Shown here: in pieces, positions 6,625 through 14,461 of the stretch
How positions within the stretch are numbered: the first letter of the stretch is position 1
Layout: each line of letters starts with the position of its first letter
From: Glycomyces algeriensis
GTDB taxonomy: Bacteria > Actinomycetota > Actinomycetes > Mycobacteriales > Micromonosporaceae
Reading direction: 5' to 3'
Assembly: GCF_027622855.1 (NCBI RefSeq)
Contig: NZ_JAPZVR010000015.1
Location: 52,578 to 95,595, forward strand
Length of the DNA stretch: 43,018 nucleotides
Program-made: the position numbers and the translations under genes
The notes under the pieces: model-generated
What the model was told of the DNA's origin: nothing
Database searches by the model: none
The model's input: the letters and a program-made list of their open reading frames with translations, nothing else

Positions 6625-7761
6625 CTAGTCGACGAGCGCGTCCAGGTCGACGGCGTTCTTCGCCTCGTCCGTGCGCGCGGTCCGCACCTCCGGGGGCGTC
6701 TCCTGCGGGTCCAGGAGCGCCAGCGCCTGGTTGACCTCCACGAAGGGGCGCATCCGCCGCTCGTAGCGGGCGAACGCCAGTTCGTGGTCGCCGGTGCGGC
6801 CGAGTTCGAGGGCGAGGACGTACGCGCCGACGAGGGCGAGGCTGGTGCCCTGGCCCGAGATGGGCGCGGCGCAGTGGGCGGCGTCCCCGATGAGCGTCAC
6901 GCGCCCCGCTGACCAGGTGTCCATGCGGATCTGGGCCATGGCGTCGAAGTAGAAGTCGTCGGCCTTCCACATGCGCTCGAGGAAGCCCGGGACCTCCCAG
7001 CCGAAGCCGGTCACGTGGTCGGCGACGAGCTGCTTCTGCGCCTGGACGTCCCGGTAGTCGTACTCGATCGGGTCGGAGCCGAAGCCGAGGTAGATGCGCA
7101 GTTCGGCGTTGTCGCGGACGGTCATGACCGCGCCGCCGGTGATGCCGTCGTTGAACCAGGTCTGCCATTTGTCGAGGCCGAGGTAGTTCTCCTGGCTGAA
7201 GACGCCGAGGTAGGTGCCGAGGTGGTTGAGGTAGTCGGATTCGGGGCCGAAGGCGAGCTTGCGGGTGTTGGAGTGGAGGCCGTCCGCGCCCACGACGAGG
7301 TCGAAGCGGCGGGGCGCGGCGCGCTCGAACTCCACGGTCACGCCGTCGGCCTCCTGGTGGAGGGCGGTGATGGAGTCGTCGAAGAGGTACTCGATCCCTT
7401 GGGTCCGCTCGTGGACGAGGTCGACGAGGTCCTCGCGGAGGATCTCGATGTCGTCGGAGTCCAGGCTGCCGGAGGAGAGTGCGAACTCCTCGGAGCGGAA
7501 GACCTCGTTGCCTTCGGGATCGAGCATGCTCATGCCGTTGGTGTGGTTCTTGAGCGCGTTGGCGCGGTCTTCGAGGCCCATGCGGCGCAGCACCTGGAGG
7601 GCGGCGCCGCGGACGTCGACGGCCTGGCCGCCGCGGCGCAGCCGCGGGGCACGCTCCACGACGACGGGGGTGAGGCCCTGCTCGCGGAGCCAGTAGGCGA
7701 GGGCGGTGCCGGCGATGCTGGAGCCGGAGATCAGAACGGTGCGGTTGCTGGCGGCGGTCAT
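6625..7761 (-). CDS. FAD-dependent monooxygenase (TetX/PHBH-type group A)
   Basis: This is a 378-residue flavoprotein monooxygenase. It has the FAD-binding GSSIAG motif at residues 13-18, the VVERAPRLRRGGQAVDVRG segment, the VVGADGLHSNTR (DG) motif and the GDAAHCAAPISGQGTSLAL (GD) motif. TetX-like enzymes hydroxylate aromatic or antibiotic substrates using NADPH and O2, and the substrate here is unknown. The ATG at 7761 has GGAGG 6 nt before it. It is divergent from the GntR-TetR regulator gene, and two matching operator copies lie in the shared 160-bp region. A drug- or metabolite-inducible detoxification role is therefore a reasonable inference. Confidence 0.9.
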   Translation of the reverse strand: MTAASNRTVLISGSSIAGTALAYWLREQGLTPVVVERAPRLRRGGQAVDVRGAALQVLRRMGLEDRANALKNHTNGMSMLDPEGNEVFRSEEFALSSGSLDSDDIEILREDLVDLVHERTQGIEYLFDDSITALHQEADGVTVEFERAAPRRFDLVVGADGLHSNTRKLAFGPESDYLNHLGTYLGVFSQENYLGLDKWQTWFNDGITGGAVMTVRDNAELRIYLGFGSDPIEYDYRDVQAQKQLVADHVTGFGWEVPGFLERMWKADDFYFDAMAQIRMDTWSAGRVTLIGDAAHCAAPISGQGTSLALVGAYVLALELGRTGDHELAFARYERRMRPFVEVNQALALLDPQETPPEVRTARTDEAKNAVDLDALVD

Positions 7762-7801
7762 GGGGTTCCTCCGGGTACGTTGTACTGGGTTGACTGGGAC
7801 T

Positions 7802-7830
7802 ACCGTATGGAAACCGGCCCTGACCTGCAA
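7802..7830 (-). promoter_or_regulatory. Promoter of the FAD monooxygenase gene at 6625-7761
   Basis: On the minus strand TTGCAG (7825-7830) is followed 17 bp later by TACGGT (7802-7807). This fits a housekeeping actinobacterial promoter. It leaves a leader of about 35 nt before the ATG. The first operator copy (7842-7859) lies just upstream of the -35 box. Confidence 0.5.
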
Positions 7831-7841
7831 ATACGCCTCCG

Positions 7842-7859
7842 AACTGCCCTAGTACAGAT
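7842..7859. promoter_or_regulatory. Operator copy 1 of the GntR-TetR regulator
   Basis: AACTGC-CCTAGT-ACAGAT matches the palindromic copy at 7888-7905 at 15 of 18 positions. The two copies are 46 bp apart, about four to five helical turns, which would allow cooperative binding. The likely binder is the double-HTH regulator encoded next to it. Confidence 0.55.
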
Positions 7860-7887
7860 GGCGTTCCGGGGGTGGGGTGCGGCTAGG

Positions 7888-7905
7888 ATCTGTCGTAGTA
7901 CAGAT
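7888..7905. promoter_or_regulatory. Operator copy 2, overlapping the regulator's own -10 box
   Basis: ATCTGT-CGTAGT-ACAGAT is a 6+6+6 inverted repeat. A -10-like TAGGAT sits at 7884-7889, so the site overlaps the probable transcription start of the regulator gene (GTG at 7922). That arrangement fits negative autoregulation. Confidence 0.6.
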
Positions 7906-7921
7906 CAGAGGGAGGGCCGCC

Positions 7922-8866
7922 GTGGCCGAGTCGACCGAGCCGCCGTACGTGCGCATCGCCGCCGAGCTGAGCAGGCGCATCGCCGACCGGGAGCTGGCTC
8001 CGGGCGACAAGGTGCCGTCCACGCGGCAGGTCGCCCAAGAATTCGGTGTGGCGCTGGCCACAGCGACGAAGGCGCTGGACGTGCTCCGCGCCGAGGGCCT
8101 GGTGATCACGCGCCCGCGCTCGGGCACAGTGGTCGCGCCGCGGCGCGCCGCCAAGGGCGGCGAGGCCGCGGAACTGACCCGGGAGCGGCTGCTCGCGGAG
8201 GCGATCGAGATCGCCGACGGCGAAGGGCTGGAAGCGGTCTCGATGCGGGCGGTGGCCAGCCGGTGCGGGGTGGCGCCGATGTCGCTGTACCGGTTCGTGG
8301 AGGACAAGGACGAGCTGGTGGCCGCGATGGCGGACACGGTCTACGGCTCCGCGCCGTTCGACCGCGACCCGGGCGCGCCGTGGCGGTCCCAAGTGGAGTC
8401 GCTGGCGCGGGAGCTTTGGCGGCTGCACCGCGCCCACCCCTGGCTCGGGCGGACCCAGCCGCTCACCCGGCCCCTGCCGCTGCCGAACATCATCCGGCTC
8501 GGGGACCGCCTGCTCGGCGCGCTCGAGGAGCTGGGACTGCCGCCGAAACTGCTCATGGACGTGCATGTGCTGCTGTTCAGCCATATCGTGGGCCTGGCCG
8601 GGAACTTCGAGGCCGAGGACGAGGCGGCTTCGGAGACCGGTCTGTCCTCTGAGGAGTGGACCGATCTCCAGTACCTGCCGCGGACCGGCGACTCGGCGTT
8701 CATGGTCGACGTACCGCACTTCGCCAAGCTCTTCGGTGAGCTCGGTGCACTGCCAGGGGGGTACGACCTCGACCTCGACGGCCTCTTCGAGCTGGGTCTA
8801 GGCCTGCTCCTCGACGGCGTCGAGGCCCTGGCCGCGCGCCTGAAGACCGCGCGACCGGACGCCTAG
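7922..8866 (+). CDS. Double-HTH transcriptional regulator (GntR wHTH fused to TetR)
   Basis: This protein of 314 residues carries two DNA-binding domains in tandem. Residues about 8-72 form a GntR winged helix (LSRRIADRELAPGDKVPST, then ITRPRSGTVV). Residues about 84-136 form a TetR helix-turn-helix (AVSMRAVASRCGVAPMSLYRFV followed by EDKDELV). The rest is a TetR-type ligand-binding and dimerisation domain. This architecture is known in actinobacteria near oxidoreductases. The GTG at 7922 has GGAGG 6 nt upstream. It lies between two FAD monooxygenase genes and 29 bp before the second, so it probably controls both. Which domain reads the 18-bp operators is unknown. Confidence 0.9.
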   Translation: MAESTEPPYVRIAAELSRRIADRELAPGDKVPSTRQVAQEFGVALATATKALDVLRAEGLVITRPRSGTVVAPRRAAKGGEAAELTRERLLAEAIEIADGEGLEAVSMRAVASRCGVAPMSLYRFVEDKDELVAAMADTVYGSAPFDRDPGAPWRSQVESLARELWRLHRAHPWLGRTQPLTRPLPLPNIIRLGDRLLGALEELGLPPKLLMDVHVLLFSHIVGLAGNFEAEDEAASETGLSSEEWTDLQYLPRTGDSAFMVDVPHFAKLFGELGALPGGYDLDLDGLFELGLGLLLDGVEALAARLKTARPDA

Positions 8867-8895
8867 CGGGTCCTGAACACCGAAGGAGCGCCACC

Positions 8896-10083
8896 ATGAG
8901 CAGGAACATCACCACCGCGGCCGTCATCGGCGGCGGCATCGCCGGGCCCGTCGCCGCGGCGGCCCTGCGCCTCGCCGGCATCGAGGCCACCGTGTACGAG
9001 GCGTACCCGGCCGACGCGCCCGGCGCCGGCGGCACCCTCGCGCTCGCCCCCAACGGGCAGCGGGCCCTGGAGCACATCGGCGCGGCCGCGCCGCTCGACG
9101 CGGTCGGCTACCCGATCCACCGCACGGACATGACCATCGGCAACCGCAAGCGGTTCACCATCCCGAGCCTGCCGGACGTCGGGCCGCTGCGCCTCCTCCA
9201 CCGCGCGGAGCTGCACCGGGTCCTGCGGGAGCGGGCCGCAGCGCTCGGCGTCCGCTTCGAGCACGGCAAACGCCTTGCGGACGTGCGGGAACGCCCCGAA
9301 TCGGTCACGGCCGAGTTCGCGGACGGCACCGAGGCCGAAGCGGACCTCCTCATCGGCTGCGACGGCGTCCACTCCACCGTCCGCGGCCTGATCGACCCCG
9401 CCAACCCCGGGCCGAAGTACACCGGGATGATCGGCTTCGAGGCCGGTACCGACCACGACGCGCCCACCCCGCCCGGCCTGATGACCTTCGCGTTCGGCAG
9501 GCGCGGCTACTACCTGTACTGGGCGCGCCCCAGCGGCGGCGCCCGGTGGGGCGTCAACCTCCCGATGCCGCATCCGCTGCCCGCCAAGGAACTCCGCCAG
9601 ACCTCCAATGAGGAGTGGATGGCGCGGCTGCTCGAGGTCTACGGCGAGGACGACCCCGGCGCCCGGCTGCTGCGGGCCACCGCGCCCCAGGACCTGCAGA
9701 TCAGCGGGTCCCTGTACCTCATGCCGAAGGTCCCCTCATGGCACCGCGGCCGCATGGTCCTCGTCGGCGACGCCGTGCACGCCCCTTCGAACAGCTCCGG
9801 GCAGGGCGCCTCGCTCGCGATCGAGAGCGCGATCGAACTCGCCCGGTGCCTGCGCGACCTCCCCTACGAGCGCGCGCTCCCCGCGTACGAGGCGCTGCGC
9901 CGCTCCAGAGTGGAGCGCATCGCCGCGGGCGCGGCGAGGTCGAACGCCGTCAAGGCCCCCGGTCCGTTCGCGCAGGCGCTCATGCCGCTCATCATGCCGC
10001 TGTTCATCAAGACCGTGATGAACCCGGAGAAGACCCTCGGCCCGGCGCAGCGCCACCGCATCGACTGGGACGCCACGGCCTGA
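8896..10083 (+). CDS. FAD-dependent monooxygenase
   Basis: This is a 395-residue group A flavin monooxygenase. It has GGGIAG at residues 12-17 for FAD binding, a middle DG motif (LLIGCDGVHSTVR) and a GD motif (MVLVGDAVHAPSNSSGQGAS). It differs clearly from the monooxygenase encoded at 6625-7761, so it is not a recent duplicate. The C-terminal hydrophobic stretch (ALMPLIMPLFIKTVM) could lie against the membrane. AAGGAG lies 8 nt before the ATG. It follows the double-HTH regulator gene by 29 bp on the same strand and is probably cotranscribed with it. The substrate cannot be inferred. Confidence 0.9.
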   Translation: MSRNITTAAVIGGGIAGPVAAAALRLAGIEATVYEAYPADAPGAGGTLALAPNGQRALEHIGAAAPLDAVGYPIHRTDMTIGNRKRFTIPSLPDVGPLRLLHRAELHRVLRERAAALGVRFEHGKRLADVRERPESVTAEFADGTEAEADLLIGCDGVHSTVRGLIDPANPGPKYTGMIGFEAGTDHDAPTPPGLMTFAFGRRGYYLYWARPSGGARWGVNLPMPHPLPAKELRQTSNEEWMARLLEVYGEDDPGARLLRATAPQDLQISGSLYLMPKVPSWHRGRMVLVGDAVHAPSNSSGQGASLAIESAIELARCLRDLPYERALPAYEALRRSRVERIAAGAARSNAVKAPGPFAQALMPLIMPLFIKTVMNPEKTLGPAQRHRIDWDATA

Positions 10084-10123
10084 GCGCACCACCCTCCGAG
10101 TACGGCACGGCATGCGGAAGGCG

Positions 10124-10151
10124 GGGCCGCTTCGCGTTCGCGGGGCGGCCC
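10124..10151. terminator. Weak terminator-like GC hairpin
   Basis: GGGCCGC (10124-10130) can pair with GCGGCCC (10145-10151) across a 14-nt loop that is itself GC-rich. It lies in the 138-bp gap between the convergent monooxygenase (ends 10083) and TetR (ends 10222) genes. I see no other feature in that gap. Confidence 0.35.
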
Positions 10152-10221
10152 GGTGTCCACGGGGGCGGCATTGGCCTGGGATGAGAAGCCGGTGTCGGGG
10201 CGGTAGCAGCCGGCCCCTTGG

Positions 10222-10815
10222 TCAGACGGACAACCCCTTCACGAGCGAGTCGAAGGCGCGCCGCCAGTGGGCGTCCGCCTCGGCCCTGTCGCCGAGGGCG
10301 CCGCGCAGTTCGAGGCTGCACAGGCCGTGGGCCATGGCGTTGAGCTGCACGGCGATCGGATAGGCGCCGAGATCGGCGAAGACTCCGGCGTCGATGCACC
10401 GCCCGCAGGCCTCCACCAGGGCGTCGAACGTGGGCCGAATGCGCTCGGCCACTTCGGCGTCGGGCTGGAACTCCGGCACCGGGCGGCCGAACATGAGCTC
10501 GTACAGGTGCGGGTTGGCGCGGGCGTTGGCCTGGTAGGCGTCGCCGAGCGCGAGCAGGTCAGCCAGCGGGTCGCCGGTGCGCGGCACCGCCGCGAACGCG
10601 GCCGTGAGCCGGTCGAACCCCTCCAGGAACATCTCCCGCACCAGACCCGCCTTGTCGCCGAAGAGGCTGTAGACGGCGGTGGTCGAGGTGCCGGTCTCCT
10701 GCGCGACCCGCCTGGTGCTCAAGGCGGCCGGTCCCGCTTCGGCGAGCAGCCGCCCGCCCGCGTCGATGAGTTCGCGCCGCAGCGTCTCGTAATCGCGTTT
10801 CCTTGGTCGGGCCAT
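10222..10815 (-). CDS. TetR family transcriptional regulator
   Basis: This is a 197-residue TetR-type repressor. The N-terminal HTH spans about residues 32-66 (LSTRRVAQETGTSTTAVYSLF, then GDKAGLV). The rest is helical and resembles WHG/TetR_C ligand-binding domains, including the QANARANPHLYELMFG segment. It is divergent from the SDR gene. The 87-bp gap holds two adjacent GTAAC-N3-GTTAC palindromes over the SDR promoter, so it very likely represses that gene and itself. The ATG is at 10815. Confidence 0.92.
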   Translation of the reverse strand: MARPRKRDYETLRRELIDAGGRLLAEAGPAALSTRRVAQETGTSTTAVYSLFGDKAGLVREMFLEGFDRLTAAFAAVPRTGDPLADLLALGDAYQANARANPHLYELMFGRPVPEFQPDAEVAERIRPTFDALVEACGRCIDAGVFADLGAYPIAVQLNAMAHGLCSLELRGALGDRAEADAHWRRAFDSLVKGLSV

Positions 10816-10816
10816 G

Positions 10817-10845
10817 TTGACAAGCGTATCGTAACGTGGTTACAT
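10817..10845 (+). promoter_or_regulatory. Promoter of the SDR gene
   Basis: A consensus TTGACA (10817-10822) is followed after 17 bp by TTACAT (10840-10845). The start would lie near 10851, inside the second TetR palindrome. The SDR start codon is at 10903. Confidence 0.55.
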
Positions 10846-10856
10846 AACAGTGTTAC
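10831..10856. promoter_or_regulatory. Two abutting TetR operators
   Basis: GTAAC-GTG-GTTAC (10831-10843) is directly followed by ATAAC-AGT-GTTAC (10844-10856). Each is a 13-bp palindrome with a 3-bp centre and they are phased 13 bp apart. They cover the -10 box and start of the divergent SDR promoter, which points to the adjacent TetR protein as ligand. Confidence 0.7.
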
Positions 10857-10902
10857 TAAACATCGAGGCAGCGCTGCCGAACACCAAGACCAGGAGCACC
10901 CC

Positions 10903-11826
10903 ATGTCTGACCTCAACGTCGTCCTCGGCGCCACCGGAGCCATCGGCAAAGCCGTCGTCGCCGAGCTCACCGCCCGCGGCCGCGAAGTGCGCGCCGTCAG
11001 CCGCAATGCCGAAGGCCCGCAAGGCTTCCGCGCGGATATCACCACCGCCGACGGCGCCGCCGCGGCCTGCGAGGGCGCGGCCGTGGTCTACCAGTGCGCG
11101 CAGCCGCCCTACGCCGAGTGGGCCCAGGAGTTCGTCGGCCTCACCGACACCGTCCTCACCGCGGTCGAGAAGTCCGGGGCGCGGCTCGTCATGGCCGACA
11201 ACATGTACATGTACGGGCCCGTCGAAGGGCACCTCCACGAGGGCCTGCCGAACGCCGCCGCGTTCCCGAAGGGCCGGGCCCGCGCCCGGGTCGCCGAGAT
11301 GATCCTCAACGCCCACAAGGAGGGCCGGGTCAGCGCGAGCATCGGCCGCGCCTCCGACTACTTCGGACCCGGAGGCCTCAACACCACCCTCGGCCCGCAG
11401 ATCTTCGCCGCCGCGGCCGCAGGCAAGACCGCCCGCTGGATGGGCGAGCCGAACGAGCCGCACACCGTCTCCTACCTGCCCGACGTCGCCGCCGGACTCG
11501 TCACCCTCGGCGAGCACCCGAAGGCCGACGGGTACGCCTGGCACCTGCCGGTCGCGCCGCCGACCACCGGCGCCGAGTTCCTGGAACTCGTCTGGCGGGC
11601 CGCCGGCGGGAAGCCCAAGAGCGCCGCGGTCGGCCGCGGCATGCAGCGCCTCATCGGCGCGTTCAACCCGATCGTCAAGGAACTCGGCGAGACCTGGTAC
11701 CAGCGCGACCGCGCCTGGATCGTCGACGACACCGCCTTCCGCGCCGCCTTCCCCGATCACGTCCAGGTCACCCCGCTCGACCAGGCGATCGCCACCACCG
11801 TGGCCTGGTTCCAACGGCAGGGCTGA
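10903..11826 (+). CDS. NAD-dependent epimerase/dehydratase-like extended SDR
   Basis: This protein of 307 residues starts with a Rossmann strand and GATGAIG (residues 9-15). It continues through ADNMYMYGPVEGHLHEG, which is typical of extended or atypical SDRs, and ends in an amphipathic tail (TTVAWFQRQG). The classical YxxxK catalytic pair is not obvious: the usual tyrosine position may be the MYMYGP segment without the matching lysine. NAD(P) binding is secure while the reaction is unclear. CAGGAG lies 7 nt before the ATG. It is controlled from the TetR operator region upstream and is probably a single-gene unit. Confidence 0.87.
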   Translation: MSDLNVVLGATGAIGKAVVAELTARGREVRAVSRNAEGPQGFRADITTADGAAAACEGAAVVYQCAQPPYAEWAQEFVGLTDTVLTAVEKSGARLVMADNMYMYGPVEGHLHEGLPNAAAFPKGRARARVAEMILNAHKEGRVSASIGRASDYFGPGGLNTTLGPQIFAAAAAGKTARWMGEPNEPHTVSYLPDVAAGLVTLGEHPKADGYAWHLPVAPPTTGAEFLELVWRAAGGKPKSAAVGRGMQRLIGAFNPIVKELGETWYQRDRAWIVDDTAFRAAFPDHVQVTPLDQAIATTVAWFQRQG

Positions 11827-11900
11827 TTCCCCCGAAACCGCTCAGACCGCCCGAACCGCTCCGTAGACTGCGCACACTCACCGTCTGCATTGGAGGGGTC

Positions 11901-12215
11901 ATGACGCAGGAGTACGGACCGGGCGCGCAGGTCAACATGCCCAGAGAGATGAACGGACTCGCCATCGGCGCGTTCGTGCTCTCCATCGTCGGGCTCTGCA
12001 GCCCGCTGGGCATCCTCGCCCTCATCCTCGGCTACGTCGCCAAGAGCCAGATCAAGTCCCGCAACAACTCCGGCAGCGGCCTCGCCACCACGGCGATCAT
12101 CCTGGGCTGGCTCTCCATCATCGTGATCCTCGCGTTCGTCGTCGCACTGGCCGTCGGCGGCTGGGACACCTGGTCGGACCGCATGGAGGACTACAAGAAC
12201 GACTACGACAACTGA
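11901..12215 (+). CDS. DUF4190-like small membrane protein
   Basis: This is a 104-residue protein. After a polar N-terminus come two membrane helices. The first is GLAIGAFVLSIVGLCSPLGILALILGYVA with the KSQIKSRNNSGSGLATTAIILGW connector, and the second is IIVILAFVVALAVGG. The pattern N-G-x-A-I-G-x-x-x-x-I-x-G and the Gly-rich connector match DUF4190, a family of unknown function common in actinobacteria. The acidic tail DRMEDYKNDYDN is probably outside. GGAGGGG lies just upstream of the ATG, and TAGACT at 11864-11869 is a possible -10 box. Confidence 0.8.
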   Translation: MTQEYGPGAQVNMPREMNGLAIGAFVLSIVGLCSPLGILALILGYVAKSQIKSRNNSGSGLATTAIILGWLSIIVILAFVVALAVGGWDTWSDRMEDYKNDYDN

Positions 12216-12255
12216 CGGGCGAGACCGCAGCCACGCGACGACGGAAGAGGTCCCT

Positions 12256-13398
12256 TTGCAGGCCAGACGCACACTCGCCCGAGCCACCGCCACCGCCCTC
12301 ACGGCCGCCGCCGCCCTCGCCTGGGCACCGCACGCCGCCCCGGCCGCCGAGCCGCCGCAGTACCGGGCCGACCAGATCGGCCAGCGCGAGCCCGCCGACA
12401 TCGCGCTCGCCCCGGGCGCCGCGCAGACGGTCGCGCACCCGGAGGCGGCGTTCATCAAGGTCCGCTTCGACCGGGTCGAGCTCGGCCCGCAGGACACGCT
12501 CACCGTCGCGAGCCCGGACGGCACTGAGTCCTATGTATATGGTGCCTCCGACGTCGAGGACGGCGGGCTGTGGGCGCTCTCGATCGAGGGCGAATCCGCG
12601 GCGGTCCGGCTCGACGACGCCGAAGACGGCACGGCCGCAACGGCGCACATCGCCGAGTACTCGCGGGGGCTCAACGAGGCCGAGCTCGCGAGCCGCCCGG
12701 GCGCGGCCCGGGAGGAGAGCATCTGCGGACGCGACGACTCGCTCCACGCCGTCTGCTACCAGGAGACCGACCCGGCCGCGTACGGCGCGAGCCGCTCTGC
12801 CGCGCGCCTCCTCATCGGCGGCGAGTCGTACTGCACCGGCTGGATCGCCGGGAACGACCGGCTCATGACGAACAACCACTGCTTCAATTCGAGCGCCAAA
12901 GCGCGTGTGACCGAGGTGCAGTTCGGGTACGAGTGCATCAGCTGCGCGGGCGGCACGATTCGGACGCCGGTGAAAGTGAGCGGTGCCGAAGTCCTCGTCA
13001 CGGACTGGGACCTGGACTTCACGCTCTTCACCGTGTCCGAGCCGGAGCGGATCGCGCACCTGCCCGCGCTGGAGGTCAGCGCGACGCCGGTGGGTCTGTA
13101 CGACAAGATCTTCATCCCCGAGCACCCCGGCGGGGGGCCGCTGCGGATCGCGTCGGCCAGTTCGTCCGAGCCTGCCGGGCTCGGCTCGAACTGCATGGTC
13201 GGCGACGTGCGCCGCAGCGGGCGCGCCCCGGGGACGGACTTCGCGTACCGGTGCGACACCGAGGGCGGGTCGTCGGGTTCGCCGGTGATCAGCCGCGCGA
13301 CCGGCCAGGTCGTGGGCATCCACCACTTCGGAGGGTGCCCCAACCAGGCCGTGCGGATGGACCTGATCCACCCGCTGATAGCGCCCTATCTGAACTGA
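12256..13398 (+). CDS. Secreted trypsin-like serine protease
   Basis: This is a 380-residue secreted protease. A basic, Ala-rich signal peptide covers about residues 1-31 (ending APAAEPP). A pro- or accessory domain spans about 35-155, followed by a chymotrypsin-fold domain resembling lysyl endopeptidase-like peptidases. The catalytic triad is visible: His208 in MTNNHC, Asp254 in DWDLDFTLF and Ser340 in GGSSGSP. Several cysteines are placed for disulfides. The start is TTG at 12256 with GGAAGAGG 5 nt upstream, and no ATG is available before the signal peptide. A GTG-started membrane protein follows 11 bp later, so the two are probably cotranscribed. Confidence 0.88.
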   Translation: MQARRTLARATATALTAAAALAWAPHAAPAAEPPQYRADQIGQREPADIALAPGAAQTVAHPEAAFIKVRFDRVELGPQDTLTVASPDGTESYVYGASDVEDGGLWALSIEGESAAVRLDDAEDGTAATAHIAEYSRGLNEAELASRPGAAREESICGRDDSLHAVCYQETDPAAYGASRSAARLLIGGESYCTGWIAGNDRLMTNNHCFNSSAKARVTEVQFGYECISCAGGTIRTPVKVSGAEVLVTDWDLDFTLFTVSEPERIAHLPALEVSATPVGLYDKIFIPEHPGGGPLRIASASSSEPAGLGSNCMVGDVRRSGRAPGTDFAYRCDTEGGSSGSPVISRATGQVVGIHHFGGCPNQAVRMDLIHPLIAPYLN

Positions 13399-13409
13399 AC
13401 GGAGCTGAC

Positions 13410-14402
13410 GTGAGCGAGGAGACGACCGACGCCGCGGAGGAGCCCGAACCGCGGCGGCGCAAGGGCGTATGGCACGTGGTCCGCTGGGTCCTCGCCGCTC
13501 TCGCGTGCGTGCTCGCGGTCGTGGCCGTCACCGGATCGGTGGCGGCCTACTACGCGCGGCTCGAGCTGCTCGACACGGACCGGTTCACCGAGCGGACCGC
13601 CGTGATCGCGGAGGACGAGCAGGTGCAGGCCGGGATCTCGGCGCTCATCGCCCGCGAGATCGAGCAGGCGCTGGACGTGGAGCAGATCTCGGCCGAGGCG
13701 AACGCGTGGATCGGCGCCGAGACGGCGCCGGCGCTCGTCGAGTCGCTGGTGGCTTCGGCGGTCGAGACCCTGAAGGGCTACATCCAGAACGAGGTCGACG
13801 CGTTCGTGGCGAGCCCGGAGTTCCTGGAGGTGTGGGACACGGCGGTGCGCGAGGCGCACAGCTCGCTCGTCTCGGCGCTCGAGGGCGAGAACGCGGGGGC
13901 GATCCAGGCGGAGGGGAACACCCTCACGCTCGACCTGGGGAAGGTCGTGGCGGTCGTCAAGGAGCGGATGGTCGAGGCGGACGTGGCGCTCGCCGAGGAC
14001 ATCCCGGCGGTGGAGGCCGACTACGTGCTGCTCGACTCGGAGCAGGTGCCGGAGCTGCAGCGCACGGTGGACCGGCTGGAGTGGGCGGCGACCTGGCTGC
14101 CGTGGATCGCGGTGGGGCTCCTGCTGGTCGGGTTGATCCTGATGCCGCGCCGCTGGGTGGCGGTGCTCGTGGTGGGCGCGCTCGCGGCGGTGCTCGCGGG
14201 TGCGGCGCTGTGGGCGGTCGCCGAAGGGCGGCCGATCTTCATCGAGAACGCGGGCGATGCGGCGTTCGCGCCGATCACCTACGACGCGTTCACCAGCGGG
14301 CTGCGCTCGACGTACACGCTGATGCTGTGGGTCGGGGCGGCGCTGGCGGTGGTGGCGCTCGTAGTGCTGTTCCTGCGCCGCAGGCGCGCAGAGGCCCAGT
14401 AA
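13410..14402 (+). CDS. Actinobacterial integral membrane protein with large extracytoplasmic domain
   Basis: This protein of 330 residues has a charged cytoplasmic N-terminus and a membrane helix at about 24-46. A helical extracytoplasmic domain follows at about 47-225. Two close helices lie at about 228-270 and a last helix at about 302-322, ending in a basic RRRRAEAQ tail. The start of the outer domain (LDTDRFTERTAVIAEDEQVQAGISALI) resembles a widespread actinobacterial family with a conserved LDTDR..PLA..P.VQ pattern whose function I do not know. The GTG at 13410 has GGAG 5 nt before it. It lies 11 bp after the protease gene, hinting at a shared envelope role. A strong terminator follows. 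Confidence 0.78.
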   Translation: MSEETTDAAEEPEPRRRKGVWHVVRWVLAALACVLAVVAVTGSVAAYYARLELLDTDRFTERTAVIAEDEQVQAGISALIAREIEQALDVEQISAEANAWIGAETAPALVESLVASAVETLKGYIQNEVDAFVASPEFLEVWDTAVREAHSSLVSALEGENAGAIQAEGNTLTLDLGKVVAVVKERMVEADVALAEDIPAVEADYVLLDSEQVPELQRTVDRLEWAATWLPWIAVGLLLVGLILMPRRWVAVLVVGALAAVLAGAALWAVAEGRPIFIENAGDAAFAPITYDAFTSGLRSTYTLMLWVGAALAVVALVVLFLRRRRAEAQ

Positions 14403-14409
14403 CGAATCT

Positions 14410-14446
14410 CGGCCGCTCTCCCTTGCGAGGCAAGGGAGAGCGGCCG
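14410..14446. terminator. Strong bidirectional terminator
   Basis: CGGCCGCTCTCCCTTGC (14410-14426) and its exact complement (14430-14446) form a 17-bp stem with a 3-nt loop, followed by TGTCGTTT. It separates the membrane protein gene from the convergent deacetylase gene. Confidence 0.92.
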
Positions 14447-14461
14447 TGTCGTTTCGGTTCC

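Noticed and set aside
8700..9573. Minus-strand open frames opposite the second FAD monooxygenase
   Set aside because: The plus strand carries the FAD motifs in order, and the minus frames lack starts with ribosome sites and any family pattern.
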